A model generated the notes under the pieces. It was not told the DNA's origin. It did no database searches and was given only the letters and a program-made list of their open reading frames with translations. 64,000 bases of DNA from contig CAVUOD010000014.1 of the NCBI GenBank assembly GCA_963743015.1, forward strand, positions 248,001 to 312,000, read 5' to 3'. The position numbers and the translations under genes are program-made. Below are positions 55,136 to 63,915 of the stretch, piece by piece; the stretch's first letter is position 1, and the number at the start of each line of letters is the position of its first letter. The DNA is from CAVSRC01 sp963743015 (lineage in GTDB: Bacteria > Pseudomonadota > Alphaproteobacteria > Rhizobiales > Kaistiaceae).

Positions 55136-56459
55136 ATGGACGTCCTCATGCCGCAACTCGGCGAGACCGTGTCGGAAGGCAAGATCATCAGGTGGTTCAA
55201 GGCGATCGGCGATCAGGTCGCCGCCGGCGACAATCTGTGCGAGATCGAGACCGACAAGGTGACCGTGGAAGTGCCGGCGATCTCGGCCGGCGTCCTCCGG
55301 GCGATCAATGTCGAGGAAGGGTCGACCGTTCCGGTCGGCGCCGTCATCGCCGTCATCGGCGGATCGGACAGTGCTGCGAGCGAAGCCTATGGCGCGCCGG
55401 CGGCAGCACCACCGGCGGCTCCAAAGCCGGCACCGGTGACGGTGATGACAAACGCTGCCGAACCGCTTCCGGCCTCGCCGCGCCCCAACCGCGACCCGTT
55501 CGAGGAAGTCGCCACGCCGCCGCGCAATTTCGGGCCGGCGCGGCTGTCCAACGGCGTGCGGGTGACGCCGCTCGCCCGCCGGCTTGCCGCCGACGCGGCC
55601 ATCGACCTCGCCGAGATCGCCGGCTCCGGCGGCCATGGTCGCATAACCGGCAAGGATGTCCGCGCGGCGATGGCAGCGCAGCCCGCGGCCACACCGTCGC
55701 TCGCCCGCGCCGAGACATTCGCGGAACTGATCGGCGATGTCCATCGTGGCCGCCCGCACGCGGTCGTGCCAGTCGACACCATGCGGCGCACGATCGCCCG
55801 CCGCCTGGTCGAGGCCAAGGGCACGATCCCGCACTTCTATCTGTCGGTCGACGCGACCGTCGACCGACTGGCGCATATCCGCGAAGAGGTGAATGCGGGC
55901 GCGCCCCGCGACGCCGCCGGCAATCCCGCCTACAGGCTGTCGCTCAACGACTTCATGATCAAGGCGATGGCGCTTGCCCTGCAGGCGGTGCCGCGCGCCA
56001 ACGCCATCTGGTCCGGCGACGGCATCCTCACCTTCCGGCATTCCGACATCGGTGTTGCCGTTGCCGTCGATGGCGGGCTGCTGACGCCGGTGATCGACGG
56101 CTGCCGAACAGAAATCGCTGTCGTCAATCTCGAACGAGATGAAAGCGCTCGCGACAAGGGCCCGTGACCGCGCCCTTCAGCCGCACGAGTACCAGGGCGG
56201 CGTCACCACGATCTCCAATCTCGGCATGCATGGCATCCGCGCATTCTCGGCGATCATCAACCCGCCGCAATCGACGATCCTCGCCATCGGCGCCGCCCGC
56301 CGCGAGGCGGTCGAGACGGACGATGGCGGCGTCGCCTTCGTCACCCGCATCGCGGCGACACTGTCCTGCGACCATCGTGTCGTCGATGGCGTGCTGGGCG
56401 CCGAGCTCATCGAGAGCTTCCGCGAGTTCATCGAAAACCCCCTGCGCCTCATCATCTGA
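55136..56459 (+). pseudogene. Dihydrolipoamide acyltransferase E2 (frameshifted as sequenced)
   Basis: About 440 residues. The lipoyl domain has CEIETDKVTVEVPA with Lys41 as acceptor; then an Ala/Pro linker; a peripheral-subunit-binding domain (TPLARRLAADAAIDLAEIAG, GRITGKDV); and the catalytic domain ending in SCDHRVVDGVLGAEL. The frame changes at about 56130: VVNLE reads into MKALATRARDRALQPHEYQGG after removing one a of the pair there. Length is 3n+1 from ATG 55136 (a GTG nine bases upstream is less likely). E3 is not in this window. Confidence 0.88.
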
Positions 56460-56466
56460 CCGGCGA

Positions 56467-56502
56467 CGGCGCCTGCAACGCAAATCCTGTTCGTTGCGCC
56501 GG
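56467..56502 (+). terminator. Stem-loop after the E2 gene
   Basis: CGGCGC-ctg-CAACG pairs with CGTTGCGCCG around an 11-base loop, with a small bulge, starting 7 bases after the E2 stop. The next gene is convergent, so this is a plausible end of the Liv/2-oxoacid operon; no strong U-tract follows. Confidence 0.45.
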
Positions 56503-56604
56503 AATCTGCGACAGAGGCGCTCTCGACGACGCCGGGCCGGCGGGCAAGATCGGACAAAAAATCCTTGCCCGGGACCGCTCGGCGCGCCGATCAGGACAGG
56601 TCGG

Positions 56605-58119
56605 TCAGTCGGCGAGATAGCGCACGCGATACCCGCAAAGCGACGACAGTTCCGCCATCTCCTCGAGAATGTCGCCATAAGCAACGGCGGCGTGATTGCT
56701 CATGTAGTGTGCCATCAGAGTGTCGCGGCCGATGCCGAGATCGGCGATCATGATCGGCCATTCCGGCGTCGTCCCGTTCCACCATGCGGACAGCTTGTCC
56801 GCCGGCAGTTCGACAACTTCGCCGCGGCCGACATCCATGACCGGCTCGCCATTGTCGAGCCAGGCACGCGCCCAGCTCACCTTGCCCGGCAGGCTGACGC
56901 CGGTGAAGGTGCCGCCCGGCACCGGGAAATACTGCGCCGGCTGGCGCCAGGAATGGACGCCCGACAGCGTGTCGGGATCGTGCGAGAAGGCATAGGCGCC
57001 GGCCGAGCCGGAGTTGAGCAGCACCCACAGGAAGCGGCCGTCATGTTCGCCGCCCCAGCGCACATCGTGGAAGGCGACGCTCTGGTGCAGACCCTTGGCT
57101 TTCAGAAGACGCTTCATCATCTCCATCGGCAGCAGGTTGCCCTGGTCGGCCTCGGTGGCGTCGGCGATCGTGTCGCCGTTCGATTCCGGCCGGCAGGCCG
57201 AATTGAGCAGCCCTTCCGCGAAATCGGACGGCGGGCGGCGTTTGATCAGGCCGAGCTGGTACTGCCAGCCGATGCAATCCGCCTTGAACTCGCTGACGAG
57301 ATCGAGCACAGCCAGATAGTCGCGCAGCTGCTCGCGCGTCGCATCGGCGTCGAAATCGTCGGCTCCGTTTTCGCCGTAATGGAAGGCGATGCCCTTGTCG
57401 TTGACGAATTGCAGGGCATCCTCGATGCGCTGCGCGCTGACGCGTTCGCCGTAGTCGAAGATCCAGGCCTGATCGACCTTGTGTTCGGTAAAGCCGAGCT
57501 TGTGGAGCAGCCGCGGCCCGAAATAGCCGTTGGTCATGCCCATCGACGTGTCGCCGAGCATGAGGGCAATTGGCCGCCGCCGCTGCATCTCGTCGTGGAC
57601 GGTGCGGGCGGTCGCGGCCGCCGCCGGCGAGGCCTGCGGTGCCGCGTGGATGCTGCCGGCGTCGTAGGTCACGCTGCCGCTTTCACACCAGGATTCGAGG
57701 TGCTCCATGAAGGCGGCGTCGTCGGTCCAGCTTTCCGCATCGGTCCAGATGCGACTGGCGCGACGGCCTTCGGCGGCAAGGCAGGCACCGGTATTGAGCA
57801 GGCCGACGAGGCCCGGCCACTGGCCGGAAAAATTGGAAACCATGAGGAGCGGGTTGTCATGCCCGATCACCCCGTCGACGGTGTGAGGACCGTAGACCCA
57901 ATGGGTGTAGAGACCGATCAGGGGGCCGTCGAGGTTTGCCAGCGTCTCGATGGCCTCATGCGGACGGGTCAGGAAGCCGCCGACGCGGCGGTGCCTGCGG
58001 CCAAGCCGGTCGAGGCTGCGCTCGAGTTCGGCATTGGCTTTCTCCAGCATGGGAAGGGCGGTCTGGTTCGGCATGTCGCGATAGTCGCCAGGCCAGAAGA
58101 TGTTGATCGTATCGCTCAT
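56605..58119 (-). CDS. L-fucose/L-arabinose isomerase-family protein
   Basis: A 504-residue protein whose overall pattern matches the bacterial fucose/arabinose isomerase superfamily: GLYTHWVYGPHTVDG, SNFSGQWPGLVGLLNTGACL, ALMLGDTSMGMTNGYFGP, ADCIGWQYQLGLIK and NSGSAGAYAFSHDP. Conserved Glu/Asp/His that hold Mn are likely in the C-terminal third (VAFHDVRWGGEHDGRF). It follows the third sugar ABC operon and would isomerise the imported sugar. I cannot decide between fucose, arabinose or another aldose. Confidence 0.83.
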   Translation of the reverse strand: MSDTINIFWPGDYRDMPNQTALPMLEKANAELERSLDRLGRRHRRVGGFLTRPHEAIETLANLDGPLIGLYTHWVYGPHTVDGVIGHDNPLLMVSNFSGQWPGLVGLLNTGACLAAEGRRASRIWTDAESWTDDAAFMEHLESWCESGSVTYDAGSIHAAPQASPAAAATARTVHDEMQRRRPIALMLGDTSMGMTNGYFGPRLLHKLGFTEHKVDQAWIFDYGERVSAQRIEDALQFVNDKGIAFHYGENGADDFDADATREQLRDYLAVLDLVSEFKADCIGWQYQLGLIKRRPPSDFAEGLLNSACRPESNGDTIADATEADQGNLLPMEMMKRLLKAKGLHQSVAFHDVRWGGEHDGRFLWVLLNSGSAGAYAFSHDPDTLSGVHSWRQPAQYFPVPGGTFTGVSLPGKVSWARAWLDNGEPVMDVGRGEVVELPADKLSAWWNGTTPEWPIMIADLGIGRDTLMAHYMSNHAAVAYGDILEEMAELSSLCGYRVRYLAD

Positions 58120-58222
58120 GGTTGTTCTCTTGCGGTCTCTCGCGAGGCTCGGTCAGTCGGCGGGCATGCGGTGACATGCCGCAAACTGCCGAAATGGGAC
58201 AGGCAATTCCAATCGAAGAAAT

Positions 58223-58246
58223 CCGGGCGGCGCGCACGCCGCCCGG
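58223..58246 (-). terminator. Stem-loop between binding-protein and isomerase genes
   Basis: CCGGGCGGCG, tetraloop cgca, CGCCGCCCGG: a perfect ten-base stem 17 bases after the stop of the binding-protein gene. It probably limits transcription into the isomerase gene or protects the upstream mRNA. Confidence 0.7.
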
Positions 58247-58263
58247 CAGTCGTCGGGAGGGAG

Positions 58264-59232
58264 CTACATGCCGTATTGCTTCAGGATCTCGTCGACGTTG
58301 TCCTTGGTGATCCTGGTCGTGGCCAAGGTGATCGTCTTCTCGACCTTCTCGCCGTTGAGGTACTTGATCGCCTGGCGGAGGCCCTCGGCGCCGGGCGTCG
58401 GGTAGATGAAGGTGGCGGTGAGGATGCCCTTCTTCACGAAGGTCATGCCCTCGTCAGGCAGGCCGTCGATGCCGATGAACTTCATCTCCGCCTCGCGGCC
58501 GACGTCCTTGGCGGCGAGATAGGCGCCATAGGCCATCGGATCGTTGTGGCCATAGACCAGGTCGATCTTCTCGTTGTTGCGCAGCGCGGTCGACATGATG
58601 TTGTAGGCCTGGTCCTGTTTCCAGTCGGCCGATTGCTGATTGAGCAGGTATTTGATGCCCGACTCCTTGTCGGTGAATTCGTGGAAGCCGTCATGGCGGT
58701 CATGCGCCGGCTGGGTGCCGAGGCCGCCCCAGATCTCCACGACATTGCCGGCGGCCTTGCCAGCGCCGCCCAGCAACTCGACGGCATATTTGCCGGCTTC
58801 CTGGCCGATCAGCTTGTTGTCGCCGCCGACGAACTGCACGTATTTGTCGGTGTCGACGTTGCGGTCGAGCACGAAGACCGGAATCTTGGCGTCGATCGCC
58901 TCGAGCACGACACCCGTCAGACCCGCCGATTCCTTCGGCGAAATCAGCAGGGCGTTGACTTCCTGGCGGATCATGTTCTCGACATCGGCGACCTGCTTCT
59001 CGGTCTTGTCCTGGCCGTCGGTGATGATCAGTTCCACCTCGGGATGTTTCGCGGCCTCGGCGAGGATGTCCTTGTTGAACTGTGCGCGCCAGGGCTCGAT
59101 CGTGGTCACCTGGGAGAACCCGATCTTCCATTTCTTGTCGGCGGCGAACGCACCGGTCGCCGAGATCAGCGTGGTGGACGCGCCGAGGCTCGCGGCCCCG
59201 GCCGTCAGGATCAAGAAGTCACGACGTTTCAT
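58264..59232 (-). CDS. Sugar ABC transporter substrate-binding protein with Tat signal
   Basis: A 322-residue periplasmic protein. The N-terminus MKRRDFLILTAGAASLGAS is a good twin-arginine signal, followed by WKIGFSQVTTIEPWRAQFN, NALLISPKESAGLTGVVLEAI and DLVYGHNDPMAYGAYLAAK, as in RbsB-like sugar-binding proteins. The ATG at 59232 has GGAGGAAAAG ahead and overlaps the permease gene end by 14 bases. Confidence 0.9.
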   Translation of the reverse strand: MKRRDFLILTAGAASLGASTTLISATGAFAADKKWKIGFSQVTTIEPWRAQFNKDILAEAAKHPEVELIITDGQDKTEKQVADVENMIRQEVNALLISPKESAGLTGVVLEAIDAKIPVFVLDRNVDTDKYVQFVGGDNKLIGQEAGKYAVELLGGAGKAAGNVVEIWGGLGTQPAHDRHDGFHEFTDKESGIKYLLNQQSADWKQDQAYNIMSTALRNNEKIDLVYGHNDPMAYGAYLAAKDVGREAEMKFIGIDGLPDEGMTFVKKGILTATFIYPTPGAEGLRQAIKYLNGEKVEKTITLATTRITKDNVDEILKQYGM

Positions 59233-60532
59233 TGACTTTTCCTCCACTGTTGTGAGCCGGTATGTCGCTCGACGGCCGCAGGGATGCGGACGTTTCTGTG
59301 TGCGCCGGTCGGCGCAAGAAGGTCAGGAGTTCGGCCATGTTGCGCTCCTGCACGAGCACGGTGCCGACGATGATCAATCCCTTGAGGACGAGCTGAACGT
59401 TCGACGGGATGTTGTGAAGCTGAAGGATGTTGGACAGCAGGCCGAAGATAAGGACGCCGCAGAAGGTTCCGGCCAGGCTGCCGCGCCCGCCCATCAGGCT
59501 GGTGCCGCCGATGACGACCGCGGCGATGGCATCGAGTTCGAGCCCCGAGCCGGCGTCCGGCTTGCCCTGGCGGTATTGGGCGACATAGAGCACCGCAGCG
59601 ATGCCTGCGAGCAGGCCGGAAATCGCGTAGGTCGCCAGCTTGACGCGCCCGGTGTTGATGCCGGACAGACGCGCCGCCTCCTCGTTGCCGCCGACGGCAT
59701 AGACATAGCGGCCGAAGGGCGTGAAGCGCAGGACGGCGCCGTAGATGATGAGCGCGGCGAGGAAGAACAGGCCCGGCACGGGTATGATGCCGAAGGCCAG
59801 CGATCGCAGCGTGTCGAAATACTCGGTCGCGTTGGTGCCGGTGTAGACGGGCAGGACCGCGTTGTTCTGCCCGGCTGTCAGCCGGGCGAAGCCGAGCGCG
59901 GCCACCATCATGGCCAACGTGGCGATGAAAGGCTGCAGACGGCCGGCGACGATGATCACGCCGTTGACCGAGCCGAGAAGCAGGCAGACGAACGGCGCGA
60001 CGATGAGAACGCCGAGCACGCCGAACTTCGAATGAATCTGCGGCAGGAGGAACCACAGGGCGAATGCGGCGACGGCGGCGGCGATGAGACCGGGCAGGAT
60101 GAGCCCGCGGGTAACGTCAAGGGCCACATCGCGCTGCCGATGACCGACGATGCCGGATTTCTCGGCGTTGTGGAACACGAAACGCACCAGAACGAAGGCG
60201 AGAAAGCCGACGCCGAGGACCACCGTCGGCACGCCGATCAGTGCGGCCGGCGTATATCCCGGCACGGTCAGCAACATGGCGCAAACGACCGAACCAACCG
60301 CGAGCAGCGAGCCTACCGAAAGATCGATGCCGCCGGTGATGATGACGGCGGTCATGCCGGTGGCGACGAGGCCGGTGATCGACACCTGGCGCAGCACATC
60401 GAGCAGATTGCCGTAGGACAGGAAGATATTGTGCCCCGACGAGGTGGTCGGCGAGGCGGCAAAGCCGACGATGAAGATGACGCCAAGGCCCCACCAAAGC
60501 TTGGTGCGCGAGATGAGCTTCAGGATATTCAC
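59219..60532 (-). CDS. Sugar ABC transporter permease with enlarged central region
   Basis: A 437-residue CUT2 permease, about 100 longer than usual. It has VIITGGIDLSVGSLLAVG near residue 65, RYVYAVGGNEEAARLSGI near residue 275 and GGTSLMGGRGSLAGTF near residue 340. The extra sequence, roughly residues 110-180, is two further hydrophobic segments around a polar loop (FHNAEKSGIVGHRQRDVALD). A similar enlargement is known in some xylose-type (XylH) permeases. The start overlaps the ATPase stop by 4 bases. Confidence 0.9.
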   Translation of the reverse strand: MNILKLISRTKLWWGLGVIFIVGFAASPTTSSGHNIFLSYGNLLDVLRQVSITGLVATGMTAVIITGGIDLSVGSLLAVGSVVCAMLLTVPGYTPAALIGVPTVVLGVGFLAFVLVRFVFHNAEKSGIVGHRQRDVALDVTRGLILPGLIAAAVAAFALWFLLPQIHSKFGVLGVLIVAPFVCLLLGSVNGVIIVAGRLQPFIATLAMMVAALGFARLTAGQNNAVLPVYTGTNATEYFDTLRSLAFGIIPVPGLFFLAALIIYGAVLRFTPFGRYVYAVGGNEEAARLSGINTGRVKLATYAISGLLAGIAAVLYVAQYRQGKPDAGSGLELDAIAAVVIGGTSLMGGRGSLAGTFCGVLIFGLLSNILQLHNIPSNVQLVLKGLIIVGTVLVQERNMAELLTFLRRPAHTETSASLRPSSDIPAHNSGGKVNETS

Positions 60533-62115
60533 GCCGGGCTCCTATCGAAATTCGCGCTACGCGGCGCCGCGAGCTTCATGATGCGGTCCTCGCTCACTTC
60601 GCTGTGGGCGAGCATGCCGGTCTGCCTTCCCTCGGCCATGACGAGAATGCGATCGCCGAGGAGCAGAAGCTCGGGCAGGTCGGAACTGACGATGACGATC
60701 GCCAGGCCGGCGTGCGAGAGCTGGAAGATCAGGTCGTAGATTTCGCGCTTGGCGCCGACGTCGATGCCGCGCGTCGGCTCGTCGAGCAGCAGCACGCGCG
60801 GCTGCGTGGCCAGCCACTTGCCGATCACAACCTTCTGCTGATTACCGCCGGAAAGCGTGTTGACCTTCTGGTCGATGTCGCTGCAGCGTATGGCCAGCGT
60901 GTCGACGGCGTGGCGCGCGAGGTCCGCCTCGCCGGCGAAGGAGCGAAGGCCGAAGCGCGACAGGCTGCCGACGAGGGGCAAGGCGATGTTGTCGGTTATG
61001 GACGCGCCGAGATGCAGCCCCTGGCTCTTTCTGTCTTCGGTCACCAGGGCAATGCCGAGCCGTCGCGCATCCTGCGGCGACTTGATGTCGACCGGCTCGC
61101 CATCGAGCGTGATCTGGCCGCTGGCGTGGCCGGCATCGACGCCGAAGATCGTTTCCAGAATCTCGGTGCGGCCGGAGCCGAGCAGCCCGCCGATGGCGAG
61201 AATCTCACCGGCGTGAACGTCGAAGCTGACGCCGTCCAGAACGCGCTGCCAGCCGTGCCGCGTGGGGACGGACAGCGACAGATCGCGGACCGAGAGCACC
61301 ACCTCCTGGCCGACGGTATGCCTTTCCTGCTTCGTCTCGAGCAGTTCGCGTCCGACCATGGCGCCGATGATGCGGTCGGCGCTCATCTTCGCCATGTCTT
61401 CGGTCAGGACGTGATGGCCGTCGCGAAACACCGTGATGCGGTCAGCAAGGTGAACCACCTCGTCGATGCGGTGCGAGATGTAGATGACCGCCACGCCGCT
61501 TTCGGCGAGCTGGCGGATGACCTTGAACAGACGTTGGCACTCGGCCGGCGAAAGGGCCGAGGTCGGTTCGTCCATGATGAGCACGCGGGCGGACAGCGAG
61601 AGAGCCTTGGCAATCTCGACCAGCTGTTGCTCGCCGACGCGCAGGCCGCCGACACGCGCATCGGGATCGAGGTCGATTCCCAGTCGCTTGAGCAGGCCGC
61701 GCGCGGCACGAGCGCAGGCCTTGCGGTCGACGATCAATCCGGCGATGAGCGGCTCACGCCCGAGAAAGATGTTGTCGGCCACGCTCAGTTCGGGCGCCAG
61801 GTTGAGTTCCTGATGGATGATGGCGATGCCGGCCGCTTCGGCTGCCGAAACGTCATGGAAGCTGACGGCCGCCCCATCCATCGTGATGGTGCCTTCGTAA
61901 TCGGGGTAGACGCCGGAGAGGATCTTCATCAGCGTCGATTTTCCGGCGCCGTTCTCTCCCATCAGGCCGTGCACCTCACCGGGCCTGACGTCGAAGTGGA
62001 CGTTTTCGAGGGCAGTGATGCCGCCGAATCGCTTGGTGATGCCGGCCACCGACAGGATCGACCTTGAATCCGGTCCGCCGATATCGACCCGCAAATCTCC
62101 AGGGGTGCCGTTCAT
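60529..62115 (-). CDS. Sugar ABC transporter ATP-binding protein (CUT2 duplex ATPase)
   Basis: A 528-residue protein with two intact ABC domains: GENGAGKST, RVGEQQLVEIAKA and LIMDEPTSALSP; then GLLGSGRTE (degenerate Walker A), LSGGNQQKVVIGKW and LLLDEPTRGIDVG. It heads the minus-strand operon ATPase-permease-binding protein-isomerase and starts 52 bp from a LacI-type operator. Confidence 0.93.
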   Translation of the reverse strand: MNGTPGDLRVDIGGPDSRSILSVAGITKRFGGITALENVHFDVRPGEVHGLMGENGAGKSTLMKILSGVYPDYEGTITMDGAAVSFHDVSAAEAAGIAIIHQELNLAPELSVADNIFLGREPLIAGLIVDRKACARAARGLLKRLGIDLDPDARVGGLRVGEQQLVEIAKALSLSARVLIMDEPTSALSPAECQRLFKVIRQLAESGVAVIYISHRIDEVVHLADRITVFRDGHHVLTEDMAKMSADRIIGAMVGRELLETKQERHTVGQEVVLSVRDLSLSVPTRHGWQRVLDGVSFDVHAGEILAIGGLLGSGRTEILETIFGVDAGHASGQITLDGEPVDIKSPQDARRLGIALVTEDRKSQGLHLGASITDNIALPLVGSLSRFGLRSFAGEADLARHAVDTLAIRCSDIDQKVNTLSGGNQQKVVIGKWLATQPRVLLLDEPTRGIDVGAKREIYDLIFQLSHAGLAIVIVSSDLPELLLLGDRILVMAEGRQTGMLAHSEVSEDRIMKLAAPRSANFDRSPA

Positions 62116-62165
62116 GATTCCGGCGGCCTCCCTTCCGCGTCCTCACTGAACGGTTAATGGATATC

Positions 62166-62175
62166 TAAACGTTTC
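62166..62175. promoter_or_regulatory. LacI-type operator near the ABC operon promoter
   Basis: TAAACGTTTC contains the symmetric AAACGTTT core and lies 51 bp before the ATPase start codon on the minus strand, within AT-rich sequence. Together with the site at 62284 it is the probable target of the adjacent LacI protein. Confidence 0.65.
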
Positions 62176-62283
62176 GAATTTGTCAATGGTTGTTGTAGTA
62201 TCACGAAAATGCACGCATCCGGAGTCGCTAATTATCTTGCTTTTTCAAATAGATTTGGGCAGATATAAAAAGTGGCATGAGAT

Positions 62284-62293
62284 GAAACGTTTC
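62284..62293. promoter_or_regulatory. LacI-type operator overlapping the regulator leader
   Basis: GAAACGTTTC is a perfect palindrome 6 bases before the LacI start codon, where bound repressor would block its own expression. Its centre is 118 bp from that of the other site, allowing looping. Confidence 0.7.
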
Positions 62294-62298
62294 GCAAA

Positions 62299-63348
62299 AT
62301 GACGAGCGGGAAACGGAATAACGGGGGCAAATCCGATGCCCCGACGATGAATGACGTGGCCAAGGCCGCCGACGTTTCGGTGGCGACGGTTTCGGCGCTG
62401 ATCAATGGAACGGCAAAGGTCAGCCCCAAGCTGACGCGGCGCATCGAGGACGCGATCGCGCTCATCGGATACGAGCGCAACGCCATCGCACGCAGCTTGA
62501 AGACGGGTACGACCCACACGATCGGCCTGACGGTGACCGACATCCGCAACCCGTTCTTCACCGATCTGGTTTCGACCATCCAGCACGTCCTCAACCGCGC
62601 CGGCTACGCGGTCATGGTGTGCTCCAACGACGAAGACCCGCAATTGCAGGAGGAGCAGATCCGGTTGCTGCTCGACCGCGCCGTCGACGGGCTGATCATC
62701 GCGCCGGCGGGAGAAGACGCCATCCTGACGAGGCTTCTGGCCGCGGTGCGCAAGCCTGTCGTCATGGTCGACCGCACCTGCGACGCTCTCGAGATCGATA
62801 CGGTCGTCCTCGACAACCGCAAGGCGGCGCTCGATGCGGTCAATTATCTTCTCACCCTCGGCCACCGGCGCATCGGCTATATCTCGGGGGCGCCGCACAC
62901 CTCGACCGGCCGCGATCGCCTCGCCGGCTATCGCGAAGCCCTCGCCGCTGCCGGCGTTCCCTTCGCTGCCGAACTGGTCGAGGCGGGCAATTTCCGCGAG
63001 GCGGACGGTTACCGCGCCGCCATGAAGCTGTTGTCCCAGCGCGATCGTCCCAGTGCCATCTTCTCGGCCAACAACCTGATGACCATCGGCGCCATGAAGG
63101 CCGTTCGCGATATCGGCCTCAACTGCCCCACGGACATTTCTGTCGCCTGTTTCGACGATTTCCCCTGGGCGGATGTCTTCCATCCGCAACTGACCACGAT
63201 CGCGCAGCCGGTGCGGACCATCGGCGAACATGCCGCCGCCCTGCTGCTCGACCGCCTCGCGGGCAAGGCCGGTGATGCGCCGCGCCAGCTCGTGCTGCGC
63301 GGCCGCCTGATCGTGCGGGAGTCCTGCCGGCCTTTCGGCCCGCGATAG
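62299..63348 (+). CDS. LacI-family transcriptional regulator of the third sugar ABC operon
   Basis: A 349-residue LacI/GalR protein. Helix-turn-helix TMNDVAKAADVSVATVSALI, hinge ERNAIARSLKTGTT, then the ligand domain with IGLTVTDIRNPFFTDLV, DGLIIAPAGED and VACFDDFPWADVFHPQLTTI. It is divergent from the ABC operon and the two AAACGTTT sites lie between them. Confidence 0.93.
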   Translation: MTSGKRNNGGKSDAPTMNDVAKAADVSVATVSALINGTAKVSPKLTRRIEDAIALIGYERNAIARSLKTGTTHTIGLTVTDIRNPFFTDLVSTIQHVLNRAGYAVMVCSNDEDPQLQEEQIRLLLDRAVDGLIIAPAGEDAILTRLLAAVRKPVVMVDRTCDALEIDTVVLDNRKAALDAVNYLLTLGHRRIGYISGAPHTSTGRDRLAGYREALAAAGVPFAAELVEAGNFREADGYRAAMKLLSQRDRPSAIFSANNLMTIGAMKAVRDIGLNCPTDISVACFDDFPWADVFHPQLTTIAQPVRTIGEHAAALLLDRLAGKAGDAPRQLVLRGRLIVRESCRPFGPR

Positions 63349-63414
63349 CGGTTCAGGCCCGGGCTTTTGCCTTCAGACGAGTGACGAGAGCCGAGTGCGG
63401 AAGCGCGCGAGAGC

Positions 63415-63915
63415 TCACAGGCCGAAATGATCGCTGATGAAGTCGGCAATCGCCGCAATGTCGTCGAGGTCGAATACCGGAACCGCTGAGCGGTCGTCAG
63501 CGCGGTCCGCAGCAACCGCGATGACATTGGGATCGTTCGGCGCCATCGGTTCAGTCTGCGCCGCTTGCTGACGCCTCACCTCGATCTTCGCAATCGTTTC
63601 CCGCTTGTAGCCTTCGACAACCACAATATCGGCCGGAGACAGCCGCGCGAGCGTCTCTGCCAGCGATGGCTCCGTTTCCTCGCCGAGTTCGTGGAGGATG
63701 GCCCAGCGCGCGCCGGTCACCAGGGCAACCTCGAAAGCACCGGCCGTGCGGTGGCGGTACGTATCCGTACCTTCATGGTCAATGTCAGCGTCGTGGTGGG
63801 CGTGCTTGACGCTGGCGACGCGGCAGCCGCGCCGGGTCAGCTCGGCGATCAAGCGGGTGGCAAGCGTCGTCTTGCCCGAATTCTTCCAGCCGGCAATCCC
63901 GATCACCGCCGTCAT
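63415..63915 (-). CDS. mobB: Molybdopterin-guanine dinucleotide biosynthesis adapter protein MobB
   Basis: A 166-residue GTP-binding protein. Walker A is GWKNSGKTTLA, then VKHAHHDADIDHEGTDTYRHR and VEGYKRETIAKIEV, both typical of MobB. It aids MobA in making the molybdenum cofactor used by DMSO-reductase-family enzymes. Its ATG overlaps the mobA stop by 4 bases. Confidence 0.93.
   Translation of the reverse strand: MTAVIGIAGWKNSGKTTLATRLIAELTRRGCRVASVKHAHHDADIDHEGTDTYRHRTAGAFEVALVTGARWAILHELGEETEPSLAETLARLSPADIVVVEGYKRETIAKIEVRRQQAAQTEPMAPNDPNVIAVAADRADDRSAVPVFDLDDIAAIADFISDHFGL

Noticed and set aside
53033..56041. A 1002-codon open frame on the minus strand opposite the 2-oxoacid dehydrogenase genes
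   Set aside because: Its His/Asp/Gly/Arg-rich composition is the antisense shadow of GC-rich coding DNA; the plus strand holds well-recognised E1, aldehyde dehydrogenase and E2 genes.
56164..59235. A 1023-codon plus-strand open frame across the isomerase and binding-protein genes
   Set aside because: No family resemblance and low-complexity composition; the minus strand encodes recognisable proteins over the same bases.
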